DNA of 64,000 nucleotides from Austropuccinia psidii (GCA_023105745.1 JALGQZ010000003.1:42804185-42868184), one strand, 5' to 3'. Counted from the stretch's first letter, positions 26,215 through 39,345 are shown. Notes: generated from the letters alone by a model not told the origin. Numbers and translations: made by a program.

Positions 26215-26590
26215 TTTTATTGATTGGTTGATTGATTGGGATTTATTTTGGTTATTGATTCAAAAATTCAGGATTATGTTTTGATTAGGTTGATTGACTG
26301 GATTTGAATTCCTCAAGATAACTGAATTATCCTCAAAAATTGATTTTGATTATTGTTTGATTTTATTGATCAATATATTGAGCTGACTCCTGAAAATATT
26401 GATTGACTGATTGATTCCTAAAGACATTGATTGATTTATTGATTATTGAATTCTTCAAGATTTTATTGATATTTGATTGGAAGTGATTTTGATATTGACT
26501 GAACTGATTGATTGATTGATTGAATTTGATTTCACCTCATAACTTTGATTGATTCCTCAAGATTCATCAAGGATTTTATTGATATTGATT
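26215..26590 (+). repeat. TTGATTGATT-rich degenerate microsatellite
   Basis: The word GATT/TGATT recurs dozens of times in the untranslated leader between the G1 5' LTR and gag, with runs such as GATTGATTGATTGA near 26508. It is probably an expanded tetranucleotide repeat. Confidence 0.7.
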
Positions 26591-26652
26591 TGTCCAAGCT
26601 TTGATTCCTTATTTTCAAGTATAATCAAATTTTATTTCTTACTTCTGCAATA

Positions 26653-27663
26653 ATGCCCATTCAGCATAGCCCTCCAGACAAGAATAATAGATCTCAAAGA
26701 AATCCAGCTGTTCTCACTCCTACAGAAAGGGTTCCTCTTGACTGCACACAATCAGTTACTCAACTGAGTGAAAACTTCAACAGAGGACCATCAATGGAAG
26801 GAGGAGCACCTTTCAGGAAGGGGGGAATGAAATAAAGAAGATCAAGACTAGGGGAAGCTGAAGATGAAGAGGGGTAAGAGTCTGTGGAAAAGGAAGATGC
26901 TTTAGAAAATTCTCCAGAGGTGCCTCAAAGTTCTAATATAGACCTTTCTAGTCAGCCTATTGTCTCTCAGACTGAACCAAAGCTCCTCAAAATGATGGAG
27001 CAAATGACTCAATTTATGGGGAAACTCAATCAAGACGTTTCTCCCAGGGACAATCCAAAAACCCCTTCATTCAAGACTCCATAAATGAAGGCACCTGACT
27101 CTTTTGATGGTACCCAGGCCCATAAATTGAGAGGATTTACCCAATCTTGTCAATTGATATTCCATAATTATCCAGAAAATTTCTTCTCTGACAGGAATCA
27201 AGTTCTTTGCTCAACTTCTTTTCTCACTAGTAGAGCTGGCAAATGGATTGAACCCTAACTCTCAAATATTTCCAATGAAGATCCTTCCTACCTCCTCAAT
27301 AATTGGAAATTGTTTTAAACCAAATTATTCACTCTGTTTGGTGATCCCAATGAGGTCAGGAAAGCGGAAAAAGAGTTTAACAGTTTGAGGATGAAGGAAA
27401 GTGTTCATGTTTCCTTGTACATTGCCTATTTCAGAAGTTAGAAGCCTCCTGTCACTGGATCCAGCTCCTCAAAGCTCATCTTCAAAAAGGACTCAGAATA
27501 ACAGGAACAAGAAGGGAAAGCAATCTCAAGTTTCAAGGGACAAGCCTCATGCTGCTCTCCTCAATAAGGAAAATAAATTAATTGGTTCTGAAAAGGAGAG
27601 GAGGATTAAAGAAGGCTTATGTACTTATTGTGATGGAAAAAGCCCAATTAAAAAATGCTAAAA
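26653..27663 (+). pseudogene. G1 gag with zinc knuckle remnant
   Basis: Gag forms the particle that packages the element RNA. Frames at 26653-26835, 26884-27084 and onward to 27420 read as a Pro/Ser/Gln-rich N-terminus, an MMEQMTQFMGKLNQ helix, then MKAPDSFDGTQAHKLRGF and a KWIEP...LFGDPNE segment typical of Gypsy capsid. The C-terminus at 27590-27661 reads CTYCDGKSPIKKC, a CCHC knuckle that has lost its His. Stops interrupt at several points (for example 27082), and the frame shifts near 27400. Confidence 0.85.
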
Positions 27664-27738
27664 GAGACCTCAGAACAAGCCTGGATCATCAAGAGGCTTC
27701 CCTAGCAAGCAGGGAAAAGCCTGGGTGGGAATCATGAT

Positions 27739-28434
27739 GTGTTCAATGGTTTTCACTTATATTCTTCAAGAGCACAATTGTGCACTCTGAATACTAGTGT
27801 CAAGAAATCCTTCAAATTTCTTATTTTTCCTTCTGTCTCTGAAATTTTTTATAGTATTCTCATTGATTCTGGTGCTACAAACTCTTTTATTGCAAATAAT
27901 TTTGCTCTCAAGTACTCATTGACTATGTCAGAGCTCCCTGAAAAGATTACTCTTTTCATTCTGGATTCAAATGAATCCCCTTACTTGTTCATCACCCATT
28001 ATACCAGGTGGGTAGTTGACTTGCCTTCCTTCCCAAGCTTTGAATGGGATTTTTTTATCATATATTCACCCAAGGGAGCAAAACTGATATTGGGCTATGA
28101 TTTCCTCTACCATTTTAATCCCATTGTTGATTGAAAAAATAGATTTATCACCTATGATTCTAGTGGTATTAATTCTTCTACTAGTAATGACTTGACCACT
28201 TCTGTCGACAGTGTTTCTCTGGTTGGTGAACTTAAGAAACCCTCCTTTCCTTCTTCTGTCCATATCCCTTCCATCATGCCCTCTCAGTCATTACTTCAAT
28301 CAAGAGATAAAAGATGTTGGGAAAGATATTGCTATATCTTCCCTTCTTCTCTTTCAAGGGGATATGGACCTTCCTCCTTTATCTTTTAATGTCTCCCTTG
28401 ATGAACAGTGGGATGAGGAGGAAGAGCCAGAATA
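27739..28434 (+). pseudogene. G1 aspartic protease and linker
   Basis: This would cleave the Gag-Pol polyprotein. The active-site motif is intact as LIDSGATNSF (about 27859-27888), followed by a retropepsin-like fold ending GAKLILGYDFLYHFNPIVD at 28134, the usual 'LG.D.L' end of the domain. The frame then stops (28132) and continues with a Ser-rich linker towards the RT. It follows gag with about 75 bases between. Confidence 0.85.
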
Positions 28435-28593
28435 AATTGAAACTGTGTTGAATGTAGTCCCTCCTTCTTATCACCAATATTTGGATGTATTTTCCAAGGT
28501 GAAAGCAGAGAAACTTCCTCCACACTGCGCCTGTTATCATCATATCAAACTGGAGGGTCTTCTACCTCCAGTTGGTGTTTTCTGCTCATTATC

Positions 28594-29943
28594 AAATCAA
28601 GAGTAAGAAACATTGTTGGCCTATACTTCAGAGAATGTAGAGAAAGGTTTAATGAGGCCAAGCTCCTCTTCAACAGGAGCACCTGTCCTTTTTGTTAAGA
28701 AAAAGGATGGTGGCCTTTGTTTGTGTATTGACTACTACAAAATAAATGCTACCACTAGGAAGAACAGGTATCCTGTTCCTCCTATGAACCAGCTCCTTAC
28801 CATATTCAAAGGTTCCACTATCTTCTCCAAGATATACCTGTGTGGTGCATATAATCTCCTGAGAATCAAAGAGGGATATGAGAGCTTAACTGCCTTTAAA
28901 GCCAAATATGATATTTATGAGTATTTGGTTATGCCATTTGGCCTTAACAATGCTCCCGCTTCTTTACAAAATCTTGTCAATGATATATTTGAAGATTTCT
29001 TGGATATTTTTTTTGTAGTTTATCTAGATGGTATTATGGTCTTCTCTAGTTCTGAGGAGGAACTTGTCAAACATGTGGCCTCTGTTTTTCAAAGACTGAG
29101 GGACAATAATCTTTTTGCCAAAGCCTCAAAGTGTGTATTCCATGCCCCAAGTGTGGAATACTTGGGTTATGTTGTTTCAAGTGACGGCCCCAAGATGGAT
29201 TCTTTGAAGGCTAACCAAATTCTCAATTGGCCTCAGCCCCAGAGCAGCAAAGCCCTTCAATACTTTCTTGGCATTGCCAATTTCTATTGTTGTTTCATTA
29301 AAAATTACTCTAAAAATCACTTCTCTCACTTCCTTTCTCAAAAAAAGACTCTCCTTTTATCTTCAATGAGAAAGCTCTTAGTAAGTTTCAAATACTTAAA
29401 GAAGCCTTCACCACTTCTCCTACCCTTTCTTATTTTAATCTTTATCTACCAACTATTTTAGCTACTGATGCTTCTGATTATGCCTTAGGTGCTGTACTGA
29501 GTCAGGTGAATGACTGAGGAAAGCATCCCATTGCATTTGATAGTTGCAAGCTCCTCCCAGATGAGCTGAAATATGAAATCCATGACATAGTTTGGTCTCT
29601 CAAGCCCCGGAGGGCTTTTCTGCTTTCTCTTTTGAATTCTTCTGAGGTCTTGACATACCATTTCTCTCTTCAGTATTTCATGTCTTCCAAAGTTATTAGT
29701 CATCATCAGGCCCATTGGGCTAGATTTCTTTCTGAGTTTCATTTCACTATCACTTACTGCCCAGGCAGGATTCCTACCTTACAAGTTGGCTTGTCATGTT
29801 GGGATGACTTGTTCCCAAAGAGGGAGGTGGACTTCATCAGCAAGAATCCTCAACATTTTAATCAAGTAATTAAGAAAGATGGAATTCAAGCGTCAAGATT
29901 CTTCTCAATCGGGGTTGAAATATCCTCAGATTTAACTGAATAA
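28594..29943 (+). pseudogene. G1 reverse transcriptase and RNase H, catalytically dead
   Basis: RT copies the element RNA into DNA; RNase H removes the RNA. Visible RT landmarks are GAPVLFVKKKDGGLCLCIDY, RYPVPPMNQLL, FSKIYLCGAYNLLRI, YEYLVMPFGLNNAPA, VVYLDGIMVFSSSEEE and VEYLGYVVSSDG. Two of three catalytic Asp are lost: motif A has Tyr (about 28834) and motif C reads YLDG for YLDD (29021-29032). RNase H continues in a shifted frame from about 29455 (ATDASDYALGAVLSQV) with a stop after it, and the thumb/linker HWARFLSEFHFTITYCPGR reads at about 29711-29770. Confidence 0.93.
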
Positions 29944-30047
29944 ATTCAAAAAAAGTATGGCAAGAAAAAGACTGAAAGGAAATACTCAAGCAACTAGCAA
30001 GAGCTGAATCAGTTTCAAATTATTCTCTTGAACCTCAAGCCAAGTTA

Positions 30048-31395
30048 TTGTTATTCAAAGATAGAGTGGTAATTCTAAGCAATGAAGAAATCCAAATCAA
30101 TATTCTTCAAACACATTATGACTCACCATTAGCTTGCCATCCTGGCCAGGACAAGACCCTCAAGCTCATCAAGAGGGATTTTTATTGGTCTGGCCTGAAT
30201 AAATTCATTAAGGACTATATGTACTCATTTCAGAAATGTTCAAGAAACAAGAACATTCATCATAAGAATTTTGGATTACTCAAGCCTCTTCATATTCCAT
30301 CTGGTCCTTGGAATTTATTATAAATGGACTTTATCACTCTATTGCCTCTGTCAAATAACTTTGATTCAATCCTAGTAGTTGTGGACAGATTCTCAAAAAT
30401 GACAATCTTCATTCAAACCTATGGAAAAATCACTGTCCTGGACTTAGCTCACATATTGATTAGCCATGTCTTTTTCAAACATGGTCTTCCAGACAGTATT
30501 ATTAGTGATAGAGGATCTTTATTTGTTTCATCATTCTGGACCAATTTATGTCAGCAGCTTAAGATATTAAGAGATCTTTCAGCTGATTTTCATCCTGAAA
30601 AATACGGACAGACAGAGAGGGTAAATCAGATTCTAGAACAGTATTTTTGGATGTATGTCAGTTACAATCAAGATGACTGGAACCCCTGGCTCCCTCTGGC
30701 TGAATTTACCTACAATAATGCAGAACATTCATCAACAAAGCAATTACCTTTTTTCACCATTTATGGAAGAAATCCCAGATTTTACTCAATCCATATTTAT
30801 CAAGACTCACTTTCTGGAAATTTATCAAAAAAACTATAATCAGTACAGCAAGTATTCAAAGAAGAATTAGAGTCAGCAATAAGGAGATTAAAGAAGTATT
30901 CAGATAGAAATAGGAAAATTCCACCTTAATTCCAACCTGAGGACAAAGTATGGCTAGCCTCCAAGAATATCAAGACTACAAGACCCAACAAGAAGATTTC
31001 AGAAAGATGGTTGGGACCCTTTGAGGTCTTGAAGAAGATTGGAAGCCACACATATAACCTCAAGTTGCCTTTGAAATGGAAATCAGTTCACCCTGTATTC
31101 CATGTGTCATTACTGGAACCATTAAAGCAGTCAAGTATCTCAAATCAAAATCAATTGCCACCACCACCACCAATTATAGTGGAGGAGCAAGAAGAATGGG
31201 AAGTGGCTCAGGTTCTGGACTCAAAACTGAAAAGAGGTAAGTTATGGTATCTTGTAGAGTGAAAAGGATTCAGTGAAGACCCAGAAAGAACAACTTGGGA
31301 ACCAGCTTCCAATCTTACCAACTCACCAGAATTTGTCAAGGATTTCAATTCATTATATCCTGACAAGCCTGGCCCAAATACCTCAAAAGTTTGAT
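30048..31395 (+). pseudogene. G1 integrase with chromodomain
   Basis: Integrase inserts the cDNA; a chromodomain tail directs some Gypsy elements to marked chromatin. The HHCC finger keeps both His (HYDSPLACH) but its first Cys reads Ser (YMYSFQKC). The core keeps the triad contexts: MDFITLLP at 30324, SDRGSLF about 30507, and GQTERVNQ about 30607. A TAA at 30321 splits finger from core, and further stops lie near 30838 and 30927. The C-terminal GPFEVLKKIGSHTYNLKLP barrel and HPVFHVSLLEP follow. The last piece, KLWYLVE-stop-KGFSEDPERTTWEPASNL (31232-31310), is the chromodomain. Confidence 0.9.
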
Positions 31396-31710
31396 TTTAT
31401 GGTGCTTGGCGGGGATTGGATTTTATGAGAACTCAGAAGGCCTTGCAACATCAATACCCTCAAATTTGGACCTTTCATCAAGTTGTGGCCAAATTTCTTC
31501 TTTTCTTTTAATTATTTCTTTTCCAAATTATTCCAATTATAATGACTCAACACATTCATGACTTCAAAGTCAATTATGGCAAAGCTACCTGTTTTATGGT
31601 GCTTGAGGGGGAGTGGGAGTTATGGAAGTAGTTTCTATCTCCTGGTATGCATCCCTGAGGGATCTACTTATTTTAAAACATCACCTTGGCCACTCTGTGA
31701 GCATCAAATT

Positions 31711-33695
31711 TGTATGATTTGACTATGAAACAATGAGTAAAAATTACTAGTATTTTACTTATTGTACTCTGAATGTCCTCATAAATAAAGTAAATAAGAT
31801 AAAAAACAATTATACTAATAAAGGATTATTTTAATTAAGGTGTAAAATCAATTATATTATTGAATAAATAAAATAATATAATTTTTATTATAAAAAATAT
31901 AATATAATAAATAAATATATTAATATATAATAATTAATATATTTAAAAACACTTTATTATTGTTACCAACAAATAATGAAGGCGTAAAAAATTGTTTATT
32001 ACTAATAAAAACCAATCAATAACAATACTATTACTAATATTAAAGCTATATATTAATCTAAATACTAATTATATTAATTGAATAAATTATTGATAGTAAT
32101 AATAGAGAGAAATCATTATAATAAGAGAGAATAACCTACTTTTGATGCTTAATATAATAATTTTGGATAATATTACGCCAAATACTGTAAATAAAATCTA
32201 TTTCAATTGTATTTACAAATAAAAATAAGAGAAATTACATATTTTCTTGATTTTACGTGGATTTAAGATTTTCAAGAGAAATATAGCAAAACAGTAGAAC
32301 AATTGAAGGAATCACATCAAAATTTATGATTATAATGAAGATTAACTTTGGTATTTAATAATATAAGAGATTCATATATAAAGAGTAAAGATTTTACCTT
32401 TTGATTTAATTGTTTTAATGTTTTGATGCATCTGAGGGGCAAATAGAGTAAAAAGAGCTCTATTTATAGTAAATACCTCCATTCTAGAGTCCAGTAGGCT
32501 TCTAGTAAATGTGTACTGATGGTATCCACTAGAAATAATCAGTATTTTAAGGTATAGTGATGATTACATCATGATCAAACCATCTTATCTCATTATTATG
32601 CCATTATTTAGAGCTATCACTATAACTCTAAGTTTTATGACATCGTAGGCTTGGAAGAAACCTAAACTTTGTGGATTTTATTAGTATTAATAATAATATA
32701 ATAGTATTCACCAGTTTTATCACTTATATAACTATTAAACTTAAGATAAGATTACAGTGAGTGATCATGAATGATCAAATTTAAGCTTAAACTTTGATCA
32801 TGAATAACGTTTACGTTATACAGGCTACAGCCATTCTGAGGGTTTATTCTGATAGCTTGGCATGTCTTCATCAAACTTTTAAGCGCATCTCCTTAAATAA
32901 TCAAAGCTATATTTTTGATGATTTTTCTTGTAACTCATCTTTTTGGTCAAAACTTAATATTTTAAACTTCAAACCATGATTCAAAAGGGGTTATAACTTG
33001 AATATTATAATACAAATTACATCATTATTCACATATGAGCTATTAGAATCTGCCTGTCTACTTATATTCAAGTTAGGACCACTTTCACAACAAAGTGGTC
33101 AACAGCTCCATTGATTTTAATCAATAATCCATTACAAGTTTTAACCTTGCTTATAACTTGTGAAAAAAAGCTCATATATGTGTCCTTACAGTAATTAAGT
33201 GTTGAATTTTTTTTTTATCTCTCTATGTTTTATATTTCAAGAGATATTAGCTCAAAACCATGAATATGTGCAATGACCAAAAAGTGCATATATTCAGCTT
33301 AATTCCTTAAGTATTGACCTTAGAGAATAGCTATATAATTGTTTTATGTGTGTTTTTTCATGAAGAATCCAATGGTATGATTCATTTCACATGTTGTTTC
33401 ATTGGTTTCTGAGTTAAATAAGGTTTTATACATTTTTTAAGGTATTATTACTTATTCTTCAGTAATTATTGACTTTTCAGATATGCCATAAAAATGACAT
33501 ATGTGTAATTTACCATGAGGAATCTAATGGTGTAATTAATCTCACATGTTCACTAATTATATTCTGATTTAATTCAGATTTTGTACTTATTTATGGTATT
33601 TTTACTAGTCTTTGAGATAATTATTATAAGTATAATTATTACAGAAGTTTTGTTGTGACCTTTTTGGATATGTGGCCATATCTCAAAGGCTCACA
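31711..33695 (-). repeat. solo LTR of the G2 family inside G1, inverted
   Basis: On the - strand it starts TGTGAGCCTTTGAG and ends CAAATCATACA, matching both G2 LTRs along most of its length. It is flanked by AAATT at 31706-31710 and 33696-33700. No internal region accompanies it, so it is best read as a full G2-family insertion that recombined to one LTR. It measures 1985 bp against about 1820 for the G2 LTRs. A TATA box (TATAAATA on the - strand) lies at 32461-32468. Confidence 0.92.
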
Positions 33696-34154
33696 AAATT
33701 CTTGGCTATTATTTTTCAGAAAATTCTTGGCCAAAATCAAGCAGCTAATTTCTTTTATTTCTTTATAAAGCAGCAGCATCCCCTCCCATGTCTTGTATTG
33801 GGAGGTTTCATTTATTTTTTATTTTTTATTTTTAGTAGTTATAAGAGTGGGGATAAAAGCCAAACCAAGCACAAACAGGAAAAAGGAAAATAGCTATCTC
33901 TACCCAAGTCATCATAAGTATCTCTTGATGTTGGAAGCTGGAATTTCAGGACAACAACATGGCTTCTTCCCAAAAAACAAAAATGGCACTTTGAATTTTT
34001 TGGATTGAAATTTTGGAAGCACTCCTTCCCCATCATCAAACATTCAGTGCAAGAAGGATCAAGGACTTAAACTGCCTTGTAGCAAAAATAAGTTTGAGAA
34101 GGATCAAAGTGTCCAGAAGAAGCAATTGACCAATATTAACCCAATCAACTGAGG

Positions 34155-34735
34155 ATGCCAAAACCACAAAGAACAGACAGTTGTGGCACAGAGGGGGAAT
34201 ATTCAGTGAGTTCAGTCAGTTTTGAACTCATGACTAAAGATTATGCATTCAGAAGAACTCAAGGATTCAGATTATGCACATCAAGCCTGAAAAAGAATCA
34301 AGGGTGTTGGGACATAACTCAATTTATGGCCCCCTCAGGGTCCTCAATGTGGGGCTCCAAGGCCCTCTTGGGCCCTAATTATCAATCCAGGACCTCCCCT
34401 TCAGCTCCGGGGAAGGTACTGGACCCAGACAATGTAGGTGAAAATTGGCAAAAGGCCACCTTTTGGTCCCTTGGACCCCCTGGAAGCCCAGCAAATTTGG
34501 GCCCTGGGGGACTCCAATGGCCCCCACAGACCACAGACTACGGACTGCGTACTATGGCCCACGGAGTGTAGAGACAAGAAACACCCTGGCCCCAATTGGG
34601 CCAAAAAATCGGCCTAGAACCAAAACTTCAAGAAGGGCCATAGAAATGGCAAGGACCCAGAAGGGGCCCAAAGGCCATATCTTCAAGGACAAGGTGGACA
34701 AGACCCCTCCTTGGAATTATGGAAGAAAATTATGA
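34155..34735 (+). other. G+C-rich 3' block of G1 (Pro/Gly/Trp-rich frames)
   Basis: Within the long G1 3' region, 34320-34720 is rich in GGCCC and CCCTTGG words. A 138-codon frame (34155-34571) and an overlapping 96-codon frame (34445-34735) encode Pro-, Gly- and Trp-rich sequence with no family I can name. It may be an untranslated structural region or a captured segment. I do not call it a gene. Confidence 0.4.
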
Positions 34736-35132
34736 TAATAATGAAGGGTAAAAGGGGCCCCAAGATTAATTTGGCCAATTCTTAATGAGGTATACATCAT
34801 ATATTCATTATTATTCAAATTTTAAGCAAAAAAGCTTGGTGGCCTTTGTTTTAAGATACAGACCAAGGTCCAATAATGAAAGGAAAATGGCTGATTGAAT
34901 TCAAAGAAAAGTATAATTCAAAACTTGAAAAGGACTTACTCAAGAAAAAAAAGGGGAAGAAGACAAGTTAATCAGGGCAATGAAGAGAGGAGAGGATTTT
35001 CAGGATAATGGTCAAGAGGGAAAGAAGTTTTAAAGGAATTTTTTGGAAAAAAACTGGGGGTATTGAGATGCCACTCAACAGTGGCAGGGCATTATGGTGT
35101 TCAGGAGCCCACCAGTTTCAAGAAGGGGATAC

Positions 35133-35876
35133 TGTAACAACAACTAGTCAGGGGTAAGGGTATTCAAACTTACACCCACACAAATACCACAAATCAGAAA
35201 ATACACTATGTGTATCAGCAATCAGTTTCAGCATAATCCCTTGCTGAAACATGCATACAGTCTGGTTCATCAATACAGCTTGTCAACTTCTGTACAGGTT
35301 GGAATTACTCCATATGGTTTGAATATACCATCCTGAAACTGTATGATCACTCAATACCACCACACCTCTTGTACAGATCCTGTATTGGCCAGATTCAATT
35401 CAATTATCAATTCCTCTCATGAAAACTCTCTGTCTGGATCAGGGCTGGTGATTCTCACATGTACCAACCCCTCTTTCTTCCCCTGGGGACTTTTCACTAG
35501 TTAATTAATTTAGTTGATTCATTATTTTATGAATATTCTTATTCTTATTTTTGGGTATTATATTTATTAACTTCAAGTTAGTCTTTGCATTTCCTCTTTG
35601 CCTGTACAGTGTGGGTTGTGGTGGCCATATCCTTATTAAACCTCTTCTTCCTTTTTGACAGGTTGAAACAGTTGACTTGGACTTGTTTGTGGTTGGCTCT
35701 TTTATTCCTTACTCTTATCATTTGTTGCCGCTTTTTCATTATATTTCTTATATTAGTAATTTCATCTTATTACATGCTTAAGTATATCTCCATTTTACCA
35801 TATCTTGAGCCCTCCATAACTAAGTCCCAGTTTACTGAGTGCCAGGTCCTCTTCACTTAGAATAGCCCCTGTGACA
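35133..35876 (+). repeat. G1 3' LTR
   Basis: 744 bp, starts TGTAACAACAACTAGTCAGG and ends CCCCTGTGACA, followed by the GAGGG duplication. About 24 bases of the CTGTACAG repeat region present in the 5' copy are missing here. Confidence 0.94.
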
Positions 35877-35881
35877 GAGGG

Positions 35882-36626
35882 AGGATTTTAATGTAAAAAG
35901 AACTCTTTTTACTCTATTTCACCCTCAGACACATCAAAAAACACTAAAACATTGAATTAAAACGTAGTTTATTTATTCTTCATATATAACACAATTAAAT
36001 CATCAAAGAACAAAGGTAAACCTTGTAGTAATAATTAGATTTGATTTGATTAATCCAAGATTTTGTTGTTTTTGTTAAATTCACTTAAAAATCTCTAAAT
36101 CCACGTAAAAATAGTTAAATATGTAATTCTCTCTTTTTTTTATTTTAAATACAGTTTAAATAAGTTTTAATCATATCCTTAGGCATACATTTATTCAAAA
36201 TTATTATATTAAGTGTATAAAGTTGATCATTTCCTCTTATGATAATATTTTTCTCTTTATTATCATTTTCAATAATTCTGTTATTAATATGAATAATGAT
36301 TATATTAATATATAGCTTTAGTATCAGTAATATTACCTTTATAAATTGTTTTTTATTATCAAATAAAAATTTGTTATACACTTATTATTTGCTGGTAACA
36401 ATAATAAATTGACTTGAATATATTAATTATCAAATATTAATATATTTATTTTTATAATATTATCTCATTTATTTGAATAATATATATATTTTTATTCCAC
36501 CATCATAATATTTCTTTGTGATTCTAATTTTTTGTTATTTTAGTAATTATTTTAATAGGGAAATTCAGAGCACAATAAGTCAAATATTAGTAATATTTAC
36601 TTATTGTTTCATGGTCAAACCTTAGA
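35882..36626 (+). repeat. G2 5' LTR, right part
   Basis: Continues the LTR after G1 and its duplicated GAGGG (35877-35881). It aligns with 46813-47559. The TATA region seen in the 3' copy as TATAAATAGAGCTC is decayed here to TGTAAAAAGAACTC. It ends with GTCAAACCTTAGA. Confidence 0.92.
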
Positions 36627-37410
36627 TTTGGGGGCCTGGACACAATGTTTACTTAAAAAGACGTTTGAAAAAGATTAAAATTGGGCTTAGTCAATAATAA
36701 ACTATATCTATAATAATAATATTACATAATAATTTTCTATTTATCAATTTTGAAAGCTATTGAGGCATTTGGAAAGCAATTGTACTTTTTTAAATGTGGT
36801 TTTTCACATTCTTAGATTGCAAGAACTTCCTTTGGGTGACTATAGTAATTAAAAACAAATTTATATCATACTCTAATTCCAAAAAGAATAATATTAATTC
36901 TTACTTTATTCTTCAAAAATAAAACTATATATAAAATTACAAAAAAAAACATTTTATCCTTCTTTATTCAATTATTCTACTAATTTCTCTGATTTAAAAA
37001 TATATAAAAGCAATTTTCTACATGGAAATTTCCATATATTTCAAAAATAACCATTTTACAAAACAAATTATTTAATTTGTATCTTTTAGTGTTTAAAGAC
37101 AGCCCAAAAGAGGAAAATAAAGCCACTGTTGACAGACTGGTGGAAGAAGCTTGTGAAAGTTCTCCAGAAACAGCTTTAAATAAGAAAATGGAAGCTAAGA
37201 AATAAGTTTTTCCAGGACCCACAATTCAGGACTCTGAAGGTGAGTACCTCTCTTAAAATTTCCATAAAAAGATTTTTTTCTAATATCTTTTTATCTTTTA
37301 TTCTTTCAATATTACTACTAGAAGAGGTTCCCAATACTCCATCAAATAAGATGGATGTGGACTCAGAAATCAAAATAATCCCATGAAAGGGAAAAGAAAG
37401 AGAAAAATCA

Positions 37411-39345
37411 TTAGCACAACAGAATCCACACAGGGAAGTGCCATATCCCAAAGGCAACTCCCTGGAATGCCCATTTTATCTGAACCTGAATTGGAATTAA
37501 GTTTGAGTCACTCCAACACAAAGAAATTACATTAAGAGGGCTCAAATAGACATATATATGAGCCAATACAAGCAGTATTACATGGTGTACAAGGACAAGG
37601 ATTGGGAAATGTTGCCACAAATCCATCAAGGAGTGATGAAATCCTGGCATATTCTCAAAAAGTTTCCCAAAGAGGGGGAAATAGTGAAATAATCCAATTG
37701 ATGGAATCTACTGTCATCCAATCCCCAAATAAAAAAGATAAAGGAGTACCATGCCAAAAAGAGGGAGGAAAGCAAGGAAGAAGCCCCAGTAGCTTCTACC
37801 AGAAAGCCACAAGTCAGCCAAACTCCAAAAGAGGGGAATAAGAACAAGGAAAAGAATTGGAGAAAACCATATTTTCCAAGCTACAAGATCCCAAGAATCC
37901 AAAAGGATGCCATGGAAAATGTTTACAACATGGCCAGAGCTTTGATGGAGTTCAAAGAAAAAGAGGAGAAAAGAATAAGGCAATCCCATTTCTGAGAGAA
38001 ATACATTTGTCTCCTGATTTTTTAAAAACTTTAAGTGAAATTGAAAACAGAATATTACCTTTAAAAGAAATTAAAAATATTCTATTATATTTAAAAAAAA
38101 TAAACAGTAGTATATTATCTTTAACACCAATTGTTATAAAAAACAAAAAAGAAATAGACAACATTAAACTTAGAGTGGAAAATATTACAAGGAAAATATT
38201 AATTTACAATAATCAGAAAGTAATACAAGGACAGCAAGAATTGTATAAATAAATAAGATAAATCAAAGAAAAAAAATTTGACAATCAATTATGACCAAAG
38301 TATTTACAACCTGATGGCAAAATTGAATAATTTAACCATTTCAATTGAAACATTTGAAGAAAAGACTTCATCAAACCAAATTCACTCCTAGACCATGTAG
38401 AAAAAAGTGACGAGACAAGAATGAATTTTAAAGATGACATTCAAAGTGAAATAAGACTTATTACTGAGACAATAGACAAAATAAATGAGGCTAACTTAAA
38501 TATGCCAAAGCTATCAACCCCATTTTCTTACAGGAGAAGTTCTGTTAATATGAAAGAAGAGATAAAAAATCCCTTCATAGCAGACCTGAACTATCAAGAC
38601 AGAAGTCAAGTAATGATGAAAGAGGCACCTCAACTTGAAGAATGGCCCAAATTAACACATGAAGGTGAATATGACAACATGTCATTTATTAAAAGAATTT
38701 GGATGTTACAATAAGATCATGCTGTACCAGATGAATTAATCACTGCAAGATTAAACTCCTCATTTCAAAAATATTCAAAAAGATGGTATTATGGAATAAG
38801 ACAACCAAATGGCAAAAATACCTGGTCTTAGTGGAAAAATGAAATAATCACCAAGTGGGAAAGTGATGTCTGGCGGTAAAAATAGAAAATGAAGTTTAAA
38901 ATTCCTTCTTTTACCTAGAAAAGCATAAGCCTTTAGCTTGGTTCTTAAAACAAGCTTAATTATTAAATGCATTATATGCAGAAGTGTCACAGAATATTTT
39001 TCATATGAAGACACTTAGAAAATGTTGAGAACTGGAAAATTCCCTCAGAGGGAAATTCATAGGACCATGCTCCGCAGAGGAGTACATTAATGCACTAGAA
39101 GACATAGTGAAAAGGACTAAAACTGGAAGAAAATGGAAAAAATAAGATATTAAAAGTCCAAATAAGCCATTTATTAGGGAAGAAAAACAAAGAGAACCTT
39201 TCAACCCCAATATATCCAACACTAATGAGCAAAGGAAATGCCATAAATGTTGTGGTATTTGGCACTTAGCCAATAATTGTCTTAAAAAGGCAAAGATCAA
39301 TGAAATTGTGGAAACAGAAGACTAAAATGGAAAAGAAGAATCTGA
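37411..39345 (+). pseudogene. G2 gag with CCHC zinc knuckle
   Basis: Frames at 37602-37841, 37857-38252, 38421-38714 and onward read as a long, charged N-terminal region (including SQRGGNSEIIQLMEST and HLSPDFLKTLSEIENRI) and then a capsid part (EAPQLEEWPKLTHEGEYDNM, PDELITARL, KRWYYGIRQPNGKNTWS). A perfect CCHC knuckle, C-x2-C-x4-H-x4-C, reads at 39239-39280 (CHKCCGIWHLANNC). At least a dozen stops and several frame changes separate these pieces. The order and wording match the rust Gypsy gag I recall. Confidence 0.85.

Larger units (their letters stand above)
25222..35876 (+). mobile_element. G1: Ty3/Gypsy chromovirus inserted in the G2 5' LTR
   Basis: LTRs at 25222-25969 and 35133-35876 share most of their sequence, differing at roughly one base in ten by eye. 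The element is flanked by GAGGG (25217-25221 and 35877-35881), and the same GAGGG occurs once at the matching point of the uninterrupted G2 3' LTR (46808-46812), confirming the insertion site. Inside lie gag, protease, RT, RNase H, integrase and a chromodomain tail up to about 31395. Then comes an inverted solo LTR (31711-33695), a long 3' region with a G+C-rich block, and a purine-rich AGAAGGGGAT just before the 3' LTR. All genes are broken. Confidence 0.94.

Noticed and set aside
31590..31640. purine-rich GAGGGGGAGTGGGAG as a polypurine tract ending G1
   Set aside because: No LTR follows; the G1 3' LTR starts at 35133 after another purine-rich stretch. It may be a relic of an earlier element structure.
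36627..36660. primer-binding site of G2
   Set aside because: The bases after the 5' LTR (TTTGGGGGCCTGG) are suggestive, but I could not match them to a specific tRNA end with confidence.
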